Assembly: GCA_964036195.1 (NCBI GenBank)
Contig: OZ038457.1
Location: 18,627,147-18,691,146 of the forward strand
Direction: 5' to 3'
Source: Sphaerolaimus hirsutus
Taxonomy: Eukaryota > Nematoda > Chromadorea > Monhysterida > Sphaerolaimidae
DNA: 64,000 nt
Shown: one piece after another, positions 11,101 through 22,600 of the stretch
Numbering within the stretch: position 1 is the first letter of the stretch
Layout: every line of letters starts with the position of its first letter
Made by a program: the position numbers and the translations under genes
Notes under the pieces: generated by a model
Seen by the model: only the letters and a program-made list of their open reading frames with translations
Databases searched by the model: none
What the model was told of the DNA's origin: nothing

Positions 11101-11941
11101 TTCACACAACACTCTGGCGCCGCGGCGCCAAAATTCTGGCGCCATTCATTACCTTCTCACACGCTAAACTCTCGCAGCGCCAACAACCGGCGCCAGGCGG
11201 GGCAAACGTCAAAAACAATCGAATAGCAGACTTCCTTCGCCCGCGTCGGCAAGCAAAAGTTCTAATTCTGATTTTCAAGGGAAAATTGGTGAGGGCGCTA
11301 AAAGGGGCAGGAAACAAACGCAAAATCGGGATAAGGATTTGGATGAAGATGATTCTGATGTGGATGAGGAGACTTATTGTTTTTGTGAACAGGTTCGGTT
11401 TTTGGGTGTTTTGTATTTTTAATTGTCCACTGACAGTACGCTTAACGATGAAACATCACACCACATAGTCTGTAAAAAGGAAGAACAAAAAGTTCCATTT
11501 CTCATCACATTACACTATGGCTGCATTTGATGCACAGTTGCTCAACTTTTTTCATCAAAATACATGTGTTCGCTGGATATGCATGCTTGAGATCCAAAAT
11601 TTCACAAAAATCCGTTTTCAGCTTCAGTTTGCCCACATAAATTACCTTACCAAAGATAAATACAGTTGAATTTGATAGACATTTCAAACCCAATCAAATT
11701 TTCAAAATACCGAAAAAATATTCTAACATTTTTTCAAAACCAACCCCCCCCCTAAAAAAAATCCCAGGTCTCCTACGGCGACATGATCTGCTGCGACTAC
11801 GCGTCGTGCGTGATCGAATGGTTCCATTTCGGCTGCGTGGGCGTCAGCGCCAAGCCCAAGGGCAAGTGGTACTGTCCCAATTGTAGGGGCGATAAACCTA
11901 CAGTGCTCAAGTCGGGCCTAGGAGGGAAGGGCAAGGGGTAG
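8193..11941 (+). CDS. ING-family chromatin reader with PHD finger (ING3-like)
   Basis: ING proteins bind H3K4me3 through a C-terminal PHD finger and guide histone acetyltransferase or deacetylase complexes. Eight phase-consistent exons: 8193-8247, 8590-8700, 9080-9298, 9646-9735, 10050-10185, 10541-10758, 11178-11392, 11768-11941; 405 residues. Residues about 20-55 carry the ING N-terminal helix pattern ([15 protein letters not shown]...RLLD). A second predicted coiled segment follows ([12 protein letters not shown]...DKVDQLDQ). A basic stretch [11 protein letters not shown] looks like an NLS. Then come Ser/Gly-rich and acidic [10 protein letters not shown] tracts and the [32 protein letters not shown], giving all eight zinc ligands plus the Tyr and Trp of the methyl-lysine cage. 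Length, and the LQENADAK helix resembling the ING3 helix, favour ING3. Exon 3 uses the GTGAGT donor at 9299; an earlier GT breaks the frame of exon 5. Confidence 0.92.
8823..9003. repeat. Family B TIR element in ING intron 2
   Basis: Ends read CGCACACTAGTTTCCAACC and, inverted, GAGAACTAGTGTGCG. The interior contains GCTTTGAACGCGTTTG, typical of this family. It ends 77 bp before exon 3. Confidence 0.75.
10797..11003. repeat. Family D element in ING intron 6
   Basis: It begins CCAGGTGCCAATCCCTGACC and ends CTACTGGGACAGCCCCTCTGG. The arms carry AAAGTGTAAAATG and CATTTTACTTTACACT. Confidence 0.75.
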
Positions 11942-12617
11942 GGCGTAAGGGTTTGTGAATTGTGTTTGAACGAGTGTTTGATTTGCCCTACACGTTTTTG
12001 GCGGGCTGCCAGTTTGACAACAGTTTGTAGCGTGGCGCATGCTACTTATGGGGTTGGAAGAACGTTTTTTTTTCGAGTCATTTAAAAAATAAGTTTTTCG
12101 AATCTTCTGATTTTTGAGTAAAACTGTTTTTTACACCATTCGGCTTGAATTTGGCTGTACCATTTTGCAATAAAATATCTGGGGTCGCCCGAAAGAACGT
12201 GAATATTGTGTCTATTTTACTAAATTTTCAGATAAATATGGTGGCGGGCGATTTGCTTTAACAGTATTTACCGTATTTCTTCAAATCATTCTTTGGCAAA
12301 CTTGATACGACATGTTTCGAATGATCGTGTCGATGTTTTTTCACGGAGTGTGGAATAACAAAATTTGTCCTTCCATTTGACGAAATATGGTAAACTATTA
12401 ATATTTTGTTTTTTAAGTAGCACTAAATTTATATTATCCACCGTATTTTGTGTATTTATTTGTATTTTACTGCACTATTTTAAGAATGGCATTACATAGA
12501 CATTTGAGAGAAAATTTTCGCGGATTTCCATTGCTTACACTCGGATGTTCATACGTTGACATATTTGTGAATAATTTGATTTTTTAAATTAGATATTGAC
12601 ATTAAATAATCGTAATA
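11942..12617. other. ING 3' flank, no gene seen
   Basis: AT-rich sequence with no convincing open frame and no family I recognise. An ATTTGCAATAAAATATC stretch near 12165-12180 carries an AATAAA that could serve ING. Confidence 0.4.
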
Positions 12618-12827
12618 TCCCTACACGCACTAGTTATCTACCAAATTGCAAAAAAATAGTCATGCTCATACATTAGCTTTGAACGCATTCGAGTTTACCT
12701 TAATGAGTTGCTTTAAATTTCATCAACAGTAGTCAACAGTTGCCGGATGCCACTAAACTGAAATGCGTTCGAGGCCAATTTGTGATTTTTCAAAAACGTG
12801 GTAGAAAACTAGTGTGTGTAGGGCAAA
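12618..12827. repeat. Family B TIR element
   Basis: It begins ACGCACTAGTTATCTACC and ends GGTAGAAAACTAGTGTGTG. The inner arms GAACGCATTCGAGTTTACC and GAAATGCGTTCGAGGC are the internal signature of family B. Confidence 0.75.
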
Positions 12828-13835
12828 TATGGTAATTCAAAATAAAAAATTTAGCGAAAATCATCCAGTAAAGACAATGGGTTAAGCAGACCAGTGAATT
12901 TTATAAAAGAAGTTCATCAATGACTATAGCAGCAAATTAAACTCTTCCCACCCTACGCAGTCAAGTGTTTTATTCCTAAATTCACCGCTTTTTAAATATA
13001 CACCATAAATAAGATTGGCCCAGAATTTGGCAATATTGTATGACTTTTTTCGATTATTAGGCTGCCGATATTTGAAAAAGTTGTCGATATGAAACATAAA
13101 TAAATATTTATCCTGTAAAAATGGTTAAAGCCGACAAAAAGTAGACGCTTCACCCTTCTGGTGATTTGTGTGAATATGCCTTTGAATGTACAAAAGAAAT
13201 ACATCATTGACCGTTCCACCTTAAAATTAAGCTCTGAAAAAAGATATTTCGAAGGCTGCCCACCCGTATCGTCCTATTAATAAAAATAACGCCATGCCAT
13301 AGATATCTCATAAATTTATGCCCTGCCCAATTATAGCACATAACCAGTGCATACAATCATACAGACCCCCCATTATTTCTTTGTTCATCTATCAAGTGCT
13401 TATTTTGGTGCCTAGCAACAAGTGCTCGTACCTGGGACCACTTTCGTAAAGTGGCTGTCAGCTGGTGCTTGCAGCTTGAAAAATTGGTTGACTACAGTGT
13501 GGTTCAGTAAATTTGATTTGGAAATTATGTGCTGTAGTGCTGGTTTTGTTGTGTAATTTTTTGGGCATGTCTTGAAAACTGAAATTTGAGATGCACGGTA
13601 AACTGAAAAAAAATACACCGGGCAGTTTACATTTTGTTCACACGGCACAATTTTCTTACACTTAATTTACATGGCATTTTACAGGGTGCGGAACTGCCCC
13701 TGGAGTGGTTGTGTTCAATTTAGTTCAATGCGATGCCTCAAACATTTTTTCGCTTCTCTTCACAAAAAGATTCACCCTGTAAGTACTTATTTACGTATTC
13801 TATTGTATGCCAGTGTGGCAATTTGAGTGTACAGT

Positions 13836-14325
13836 AAAAAAATGGCTAAAGCCAAACAAAAAGTCGACGCTGCCTCCACAGCAAATAGACATGAAGTGTG
13901 TCTCTCAAATGGACATGAAGTGCATCTCTCAAATGGACAGTAATATATATTGGATGCACAAAAGAAATGTATCATTGCTTAGAAAATGGAATACACTTCA
14001 CTGATAACACACTTTACTGTGGTTACATATACCACCTGAAAAAAGAAACTATTTGTATTACATCACAAGAGTTACATGTATTGACTGTTAAATGCACAAA
14101 AGCAATATATCATTACATCTGCATTGTGAGAAATGTCTCACATTGAACCCAGACTTTTATTTATTCAATAGTTTTCAAGGCAGATTACAGTGTTAGACGT
14201 ACACATCCATGTAAAAAAAGTTTCACACCCTTGCACTTCATGTCCATTTGAGAGACACACTTCATGTCTATTTGCTGTGGAGGCAGCGTCGACTTTTTGT
14301 TTGGCTTTAGCCATTTTTTTACTGA
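13836..14325. repeat. Inverted repeat with about 87-bp arms
   Basis: The left arm 13836-13922 (AAAAAAATGGCTAAAGCCAA through the ATGGACATGAAGTG region) recurs in reverse complement at about 14234-14325 with few changes. A third, older partial copy lies in direct orientation near 13108-13150. Outer words GCACAAAAGAAATGTATCATT repeat near 13955 and 14095. Mobile-element class unknown. Confidence 0.75.
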
Positions 14326-14404
14326 TATACTTCTTTTGTGTGGCCAGTGGCCCAGGCTTCCCTGAATGACACCCAGTAGGTGTCTTGCTGAACAATGTAT
14401 ATGC

Positions 14405-14577
14405 TGGCGAGTAGATGGCGCCACTCCACAAAAATGAAGCCATTTTGGAGTAGATGGCACTGCCGTTTTGGAGTAGATGGCGCCACTCCATGAAAATGAT
14501 GCCGTTTTGGAGTAGTTGGCGCCACTCCATGAAAATGGCACCGTTTTGGAGAAGCTGGCACCATTCCATAAAATTGC
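14405..14577. repeat. Tandem repeat, about 39-bp unit
   Basis: Four to five imperfect copies of a unit reading GAGTAGATGGCGCCACTCCA followed by TGAAAATG.GCCGTTTTG. One unit is shortened. The minus strand is open across it in more than one frame only because of the periodicity. Confidence 0.8.
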
Positions 14578-14975
14578 ACAATTTGAAATCATAACCCTTG
14601 AAGACCCATATAGTGGCAGTATCACATCAAACAGCACTATATTTTGATCAAAAATATGCAACCCATAACTTGGATGTGGGCCAAGTTTATATGTGACCGG
14701 GTGAATTTCATCCTACAAATATCGGCTGGCATGGTGCCAACGCGTGCCAACAATATTTGCATATGCTATGTGTTAAATGACATATCCAAAACTCATTGAG
14801 AAATGTCTCTTAAACAAAATTGGTCCACCATTAAGAGTTAAGGAGTGTATCATGCTTCTATGTACAACTCATATTTGTGACAATAGCATGATGTGATTGT
14901 TCACAAAAAAAATTGACTAGAAATATGGATCACAGTTCAGTATCAATTTATCAAAGTTTTTCAATTTATGATTTT

Positions 14976-16340
14976 TACTTGCCATTTCACTTCTCATTTG
15001 ACTTTTGCCGATTTTCTTTGCAATTCACTTCTCACTTCTCTTTTTACTTGCCATTTGACTTGACTTTAGACTTGACATTTATAACTTGACATTTGACTTG
15101 ATATTTGATCACTTGACATTTAACTTGACATTTGATATGACATTTACCACTTGTAATTTGACTTGACATATGACTTGTTATTTGACTTGACTTGAAATTT
15201 GTCACTTGACATTTGACATGACATTTATCAGTTGACATAAAACTTGACATTTGACTTGACATTTGACATGACATTTATCACTTAACATTAAACTTGACAT
15301 TTCAGTTGAAATTTATCACTCGACATTAAACTTGACATTTGACATGACATTTATCACTTGACATTAAGCTTGACATTAAACTTGACATTTGACATGACAT
15401 TTATCAGTTGACATTAAACTTGACATTAGACTTGACATTTGACATGACATTTATCACTTGACATTAAACTTGACATTTAACTTGACATTTGACTTGACAT
15501 TTCACTTGAAATTTATTACTTGACATTTCACTTGAAATTTATCACTTGGCATTTCGACTTGACATTTCAATTGAAAGTTATCACTTTATATTCACTTTGA
15601 CATTTATCACTTGACATTTGACTTGACTTGACTTTAGACTTGACATTTATAAGTTGACATTTGACTTGATATTTGATCACTTGACATTAAACTTTACATT
15701 TGACTTGACATTTATCACTTGAAATTTGACTTGACATTTATCACTTGAAGTTTGACTTGACATATAACTTGATATTTGACTTGACATTTATGAGTTGACA
15801 TTAAACTTGACATTTCACTTGAAATTTGTCACTTGACATTTGACTTGAAATGTGTCACTTGACATTTGACTCGACATTTGACATTACATTTCACTTGAAA
15901 TTTATCACTTTACATTTGACTTGACATTTGACACGACATTTATCACTTGACATTAAACTTGACATTTCAATTGAAATTTATCAGTTGACATTTGACTTGA
16001 AAGTTATCACTTGAAATTTGACTTGATACTTTATCACTTGATATTTTATAACTATCTATCACTTGACATTTATCAATTGACATTTATCAATTGACATTTC
16101 ACTTGAAATTTATCACTTGACAATTATCACTTGACAATTATCACTTGACAATTATCACTTGACATTTCACTTGAAATCTACCACTTGACATTTATCACTT
16201 GATATTTGACTTGATATTTTATCACTTAATATTTTATCACTAGACATCTATCACTTGACATTTATCACTTGACATTTGACTTGACATTTATAACTTGGCA
16301 TTTGATTTGACATCAACCACTAGACATTTATGACCTGATA
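14976..16340. repeat. Low-complexity satellite of ACTTGACATTT-type words
   Basis: About 1.36 kb built almost wholly of variants of ACTTGACATTTGACTTGACA and TTATCACTTGAC, with unit spacing near 11-24 bp and frequent drift. It opens with GCCATTTCACTTCTCATTTG, a word also seen in the right arm of the element at 58715-58932. The unit resembles the arms of family D (TTTGACACTTTACTT), which suggests the satellite is an expanded family D body. Confidence 0.85.
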
Positions 16341-17117
16341 GTAATCAGCATGCAAGGTCACATGCTCAGTATCACATGAAGCAGTAGTTCAGGCATGTTT
16401 GCGCATTTTACACAAAATAAGCAAACTTGAATAACTTTTGTAAATCTGTACCAAAATTGCCAAAAATTGGCTCATTTGAAAGCTCTAGTCATGGCACACA
16501 TCAACAAATTTTTTTTATTGCCCCATTTGTATTCAAATTTTAAATTTATTGAGGTTTGAAAATTTCAAACACATACCGTACCAAAGTGGGCGGAGCCTAT
16601 GAAAAAAAATCCCGAAAATAAGAAATGGCATCATATTCTCTTTCAAATGAGCCATCAACCATGAAAATCGGTCGTGTTTCAAGGAAGTTATTGCAGTTTG
16701 AAGATTTTCGGGAGAACAAGAACAACAACAACAACAACAAGAACACTACTTGAAAAAGAAAATGCGTAATAACTTCCTCCGAACTCAACCGTTGGATCTG
16801 AAAATTTGCATGGTGGTACTTTTCGACACGGGCTTTTTAATGGTGCAGTCGGTTCTGCACTAGCGCATTGCGTTCCGAAGTTATTGCGATTTTAAATTTG
16901 CGATTTCCGCATTTTGGTGTGTCCGACCATATTATGGGTGGGTCGCTTGCGCCCTCCCTCGGCAGCGAGGGATGGCGCTGGCGCGCCCACCCGATGATGT
17001 TTTTGCAACTAGATTGTGTCATTTTGGATAAGATTTTCTGCACCAGTGCTGCCACCATCGGTGCCCCCTGGGGCCAATTCCTCTAACTCAAAGATTGTCT
17101 GTCACATTTGTCGGCAA
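16341..17117. other. Intergenic, no gene seen
   Basis: Unique-looking sequence with a CAA microsatellite (about 16721-16742). No frame shows a recognisable domain. It lies upstream of the first claudin-like gene. Confidence 0.4.
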
Positions 17118-17295
17118 TACCGTAGGAAAAAATACCATATTTTTTGTAATAGAAGAGCGCCGTTCTATTTTTCGTCAACTTTTTTACCTGCCGTTCTATT
17201 GGAGGCTGCCGTTCTATTGCTTTCGTGAGTGCAGAAACGTCACCAAACCTGCCGTTCTATTGGAGGTGCCGGGTTATTAGAAGAAATACTGTAGT
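17118..17295. repeat. Family E3 element (TACCGTA ends, GCCGTTCTATTGG words)
   Basis: It starts TACCGTAGG and ends AGAAGAAATACTGTA. It contains three copies of GCCGTTCTATTGGAGG-like words. Related copies lie at 27111-27235 and 28426-28507. It ends about 18 bp before the claudin-like start codon, so it forms part of that promoter or 5' UTR. Confidence 0.7.
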
Positions 17296-17312
17296 CTGCA
17301 AAAAAGTCCAAC

Positions 17313-19172
17313 ATGTGCACCTCCGTGCTGCACGCCGTGTTCACCGGCATTTTAATACTCGGCTTCGTGCTAACAATTATCGCGTTTTGCACCCCCGGCT
17401 GGTCCACTTTGTACGTTCTGCCCAAAAATGAATCCATGACTGAAACAGCGAAGGAAGTTTATGAACGAAATGACATCTTTTACGGACTTTTGGGACGATT
17501 GTGCCCTGAACCAGAGAGTGACGCTGACAAAACTAGTGAAACTGATGGATGGGCTAAAAGATGTAAAAGTGGATTTCGAGTGGGTTCAATTTGTCTTCAT
17601 TTAAACTGTACGATCTGTATATAGGGGGGGGGGGGGCAGGGGTCCCGAACAAGTTCAAATCTTGAACATTTTTAGAGATTGAAGATCAGTAGGTAAATGG
17701 CGCCAGCGCCATTCCATCACCAGGAATGTCACTTTACGCTGAGAATTGCCGCTAAAATGCGTTGCAGACAGACCCCACAAAAAAGCAACTTGCAGGAGCT
17801 ACTGAGGTAAAAGAATGTCATAATTTTCCAGCCCCCCCCCCTCCCCAGCGTCACCGAGCAATGGTGCCAAGCACCATGGATTTTTTTCACTTTGGTGCCA
17901 CAGCCAAGCGCCTTTTATTATAAAAAAACTCGGCAGACACGATACTCTACAAACAGATAGGAGTTATGTCTTCGGCTGGCAGGCGGCCAGCCGATAAATT
18001 ATGGAAGACGTGATGATGACGAAGTAATAACGTCATGAAGACGACGTGATGGCGAGAGATGATGATGATGACGATGAAAGTGATCACGTCATGATGGAAA
18101 AATGTACGGCGTAATGTCATCCGAGTATACCCGCTGCCACGAATCACGATGCTTTTCTGATCATGGCGCCAATAGCGCCACGTAAAAATGGCACCAAAAG
18201 GCACCAATTTATTCAACCATATACGGTAACCCCCCAACCCCAGTCGAAGCCGTCGTGGGTGCAGTTGGTGGTCGGTTTGATGGTGCTGTCCATCCTGGCC
18301 GAGTTGTTCGCGCTGTGCTGGAACGCCGTGGTGTGCACCATGTGCTGCTGTAAGGGCTGCTTGACCCCGCCGCTGAGCATTGTTGGTTGGGGGGGGGGGG
18401 GGTGATTTTGTGGGTGCAAGAATGGTGGGCCTGTATTTTGTGGTGTCTTTGGGGTCTAGACGTTAGCGGTGTAAAAACGTCTGTGCCTGTGCAATGCACA
18501 AAAAGGGTTTTCGTTGACACCGGGAACGGAAGCGCCTGGCGCCATCGACATTTGGCGATATGCTTGGAACCTGTGCCATGGCGTTGTCTCCACAATCCAC
18601 TCATGTCATGCAAATGTCTAAATTTCTGTTCTTAATCGGACAAAAATATGTAAAAATCTACAAGTATTATAACAATTTCAATATTGTCAATGGAGCGAAA
18701 TGTTCGCATCACGTCGACAAAATTCAAAGTATTATACCTGATAAAATACATAGGTGACGGTAACAGTAAACTGAAGTAGGTAAGTTTAACGGCTCAGTTA
18801 ACAATCGGAAGAGTTTACTTCATCAGATTTTTTAAACGGGTATTTGTTCATAGGCATTGTAAAATCTGCCATTGTTCTTTTCATTCTCACTCTCACATGT
18901 AACTTTTTATCATAAATATAACCCCCCCCCTCCCGCAGTCATGCGGCATCGCAGTTCTCTTCCTAACTTTGGCGATCGCGATATTCATAGCGAAAAATGG
19001 CTCCCAGGCAGAAAGTGAGGTGACAAAGGTACCCACAACTATGGGACAATTGCAAGCAAAATCGAGTATTGGGTACAGTTTGTGGCTGGCAATTTTAGCT
19101 GATGTGGTCATGATTGCAGCTACTGTTGTGGGTGTGATCTTTGCAAAAACGTCTAAAGTTATTCCTGTGTGA
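17313..19172 (+). CDS. Claudin-like four-pass membrane protein, copy 1
   Basis: Probably a claudin/PMP22-superfamily or nematode Clc-like plasma-membrane protein of cell contacts; substrate or partner unknown. Three exons: 17313-17579, 18244-18381, 18939-19172, about 212 residues. TM1 spans about residues 8-29 and is followed by PGW. The first extracellular loop carries the claudin-like FYGLLGRLC with a second Cys downstream. TM2 (about 94-118) contains LAELFALCWNAVVC. TM3 begins SCGIAVLFLTLAIAIF. TM4 begins about residue 181. Compared with copies 2 and 3 this gene lacks the intron after TM1 and the intron between TM3 and TM4. The donor of exon 1 (GTGGGT at 17580) was chosen for phase; a GTAAAAG site at 17562 is out of phase. 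The first intron holds a family J element. Confidence 0.83.
17928..18130. repeat. Family J TIR element in claudin-like copy 1 intron
   Basis: It begins ACTCGGCAGACACGATACTC and ends TGTCATCCGAGTATAC. The interior GGCTGGCAGGCGGCCAGCC and repeated GATGATGACG words match a second copy at 48751-48944 at roughly 85 percent by eye. Its ends resemble family C. Confidence 0.8.
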
Positions 19173-19694
19173 TTGTTATTGGGGGTTGTATTTGAGCTGG
19201 GTTATTTTTATCTATTTTTGGGATGGTTTGTCGTTTATGGTGTACAATATTTTACATGACCATAATATGTGCCATTGATAGGTAATTGCCAAAATCCGTT
19301 TTTGTGATTTTTTTACAGAGGTGTGATTTTTTACAGAGGTTAAATTTATCCTGAAAATTAGATTTTTAGATAAATTTTATGGAAAATAATATAGTCCTAC
19401 ATACCGAATAAGTAAATATCTGCAGAGTTTTGGCAACCAATCACTTTTGAATCATTTTTATAACAGTCACACAGCTTTATCAGTTCTCATTGACAAAGGC
19501 ATGATCAATAATGAACATAAATAATCATTAAATGAGTAGCCTGGAAGCACACGATGCCAAACACATCTTTTGAAAGACATCAAAAGCAATCAAACCACAC
19601 ACTTAGAAAACAATTTTAGGACTGAATTTTCAGAAAAAAATTAAATCCGTCCACCGAAAATTTTAAACTGCCATAAAAGCGTGAACATTGGAAA
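19173..19694. other. Intergenic between claudin-like copies 1 and 2
   Basis: About 520 bp of AT-rich sequence without a gene. It must contain the 3' end of copy 1 and the promoter of copy 2. I see no clear shared repeat here, unlike most other gaps. Confidence 0.4.
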
Positions 19695-22600
19695 ATGTGT
19701 GATGCGGCGTTAATACAGACAATTTTCTCCCTTTTATTGGTGATTGGTTTTCTGCTCACCAGTGAGTATGGGCGGAAAATTTTGAGCTGTTTCTGTTTCG
19801 CTTGACACTCGAAATACGTAATGCCTGCTCTGTCTGAATCTTTTTAGACATTGATTTTGTCATTTGCATTTGACTTAGTGCTGTCAAACTACAATAGGTA
19901 TTTTAATATGATATCTTGAATAACCCTTCCCTCGAAAAACACCCCTGTACGATGTTGAATCAGAAGCACTATACTTTACATCAAATGTGAACTGTTTCCA
20001 CAGTGTTGCGCTAAAGATGCTAAACTTTCGCGATATAACTCCAGATTTTATTCGTCACAGAGAAACTGCGTGAAAATGGTTTTATTTTTAATACCGTATA
20101 TCCTTGAATAAGACACCCCTCGAATAAGACCCCCCTCGAATAACTCCCCGCCAAAAACTCTGACGAAAAAATGACTCTGACGACTCCCCAGGGGCCAGAT
20201 TTAATTCTCCCTACAGATTTGTAGGGTAGGGCGTACGCCCGATAGATTTTTTAAAGTTTTAATCGACGCACATGCACCGATAGCAAGGCGGTTTGTAAAA
20301 TATACGAAACCATCCCTTAAGGTCGCCGATATTGCAATATGATGTATGTCGCTTCGATTTTGGCCGGGAAATCACTATTTCGTCATTTCTTGGCCGTCTG
20401 CCAATTCGCTTTTTATTTTATTTTGTCGGGCGGGTTACTCGCATAAGTCGCGCTTTTGTACGCTCGTGCATGCATTTCTTTCTTGTCGCTGCCCTCATGG
20501 TTTCGGTTGCAGACAGTGAACACTAAAAAAGTGACCACCTGACTACACAAAAGCGCGACTTATGCGAGTAACCCGCCCGACAAAATAAAATAAAAAACGA
20601 ATTGGCCGACGGCCAAGAAATGACGAAATCGTGATTTCCGTGCCAAAATCGAAGTGATATACGTCATATTGAAATATCGGCGACCTTAAGGGATGGTTTC
20701 GTATATTTTACAAACCGCTTTGTTCTCGCTCGGTGCATGTGCGTCGATGCGGCTGAACTTTAAAAAATCTATCGGGCGTATGCCCTACCCTACAAATCTG
20801 TAGGGAGAATTAAATCTGGCCCCTGGGGTCTTATTTGAGGATATACGGCACCTCACCAATAATCAGGTAACCGAATTTTTCCAAAAAAAATCCCTCAAAG
20901 GCGTGTCATTTGCGACGCCGGGCTGGTTTTCCACGGTGGAAATCAAACGCCTGGTGGATTTGGACACTGAACACGGCATACTCTTTTCTATTTGTCCTCA
21001 CCAAGAAGTGCAATCTAAAAATGATATTTGCGAAAATGTCTGGGAGGTAAATAGTTCAGGTGGCAGTCCCAAGCCCTGTAAAGTGTAAAGTAAAGTGTAA
21101 AATGTAAAGTAAAGTTTCAATCAAAACAAAAACTAAAAGATTTTATTATTGAACTTTGCATGACAATTGACACTTTACTTTACTTTTGTCATGACAATTG
21201 ACACTTTACTTTGCACTTGACTTTACATTTGATACTTTACTTTACACTTTACAGGGCTTGGGACTGCCCCCAGTTGTTTTGTTTTGTCATGTTTTGGATG
21301 TTATGTATACTCGGCGGACAGCACGCCTAGTATGGAAACCTAGCATAATTTAATGAATAAAATCTTGTGATAAATTTCGTAATTAATTATTCCATAGTAA
21401 AAACGAAATATTATGATGAAAAAATTGTATAATTGTTGGTTCATTATTCAGATGGGTTATGGTAGGTTTTCATACTAAGTGTGATGTCTGCCGCGTATAA
21501 ATGGAAGATTTTTTTATTCGAAATTTCAAAAGCCATGTTTCTTGATAAAATCGAATTTCGAAACGTCGTTTTTAGAAAAAAGTTTAAATAAAACACACTG
21601 TTTTCAGAGGTTTGCCATCGTTAAATACCCACCTAGGTATTATATATACCCACTCATTTGTATTTCACTTATAAAAACACGCAGAAACACGGCGGTATAA
21701 GAATAGCCTTGATAGCCCTCTACGGGGTCACAGTCGTCCTGCAACTATTCGCATTCGCTTGGAATATTGTCGTCTGCTTCCACAGAAGATTCGCGTTTTT
21801 GCTTGTATTCGTGAGTGCGATTACCTTTTATTATCGTATGTTTTTCTGATAGAAGGGCAATTGAAGCCGCACCGGACGGCTTACGTACCCTATCCCCCCA
21901 TGGACTTCTTACCCCCTGGGTTGATATAGCCCTCGAGGACTACTTCACCCGGAGGACTACTTCGACCCGACTTTTATAACGTGGGATGATGTAGTCCTCC
22001 ATACAAAACATATAATTACATTATTGGGGCATCTGTTGGGCCATGGGAATGTGTTTGATATTTCCTTTTATTTATTGCGATGCAAGAACACTGCTTGCAT
22101 CAGATCAAAAATATTTATTGACGCGTGGCATGCCAATATTATGCACGCGTCTGTTTGGCCTATTGGCATCGATTATCGATTGCGTGGGTAAATGAAGAAC
22201 AATGCATGCAACTTCAAAACTCAATTTCTCGGCCATTTCTCAGCCGATTTTCACCAATGAACACTTAAAATGATCAGAATCACATGGAGATTGCATTTTT
22301 ATGTTCAGATTACCGTATTACCTCGAATTAACCCCCCCTCGAAATACCCCCCCTAAATTTCAACTGAGGAAATAATAAACCCCCCCCTCGAAATACCCCC
22401 CTAAAATTGAGTGAAACGTGAACGTACATGACAAATACCCCAGTTTGTGATCTGTACAATGCAGAACACGCGTTAAATCTGATGATTAAGTGACGTTAGG
22501 GAAGGGTTGTTGTGTATATACAGTTATATATTCCTATAAACACATGTACATCTATTTAATTGTTCGATTTTTCTACGTCTGCGTATGGGGAATTTCCGAA

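Noticed and set aside
11077-11177. ING exon 7 starting at an AG near 11076
   Set aside because: The needed frame has a TAA at 11165. The acceptor at 11176-11177 gives the right phase.
14165-14661. Overlapping minus-strand open frames of 138 and 158 codons
   Set aside because: They run through the 39-bp tandem repeat and one arm of an in-frame inverted repeat. Several frames are open at once, which is the mark of periodic DNA.
14976-16340. CRISPR-like array
   Set aside because: The units are adjacent, variable and without unique spacers, and the organism is a eukaryote. It is a satellite.
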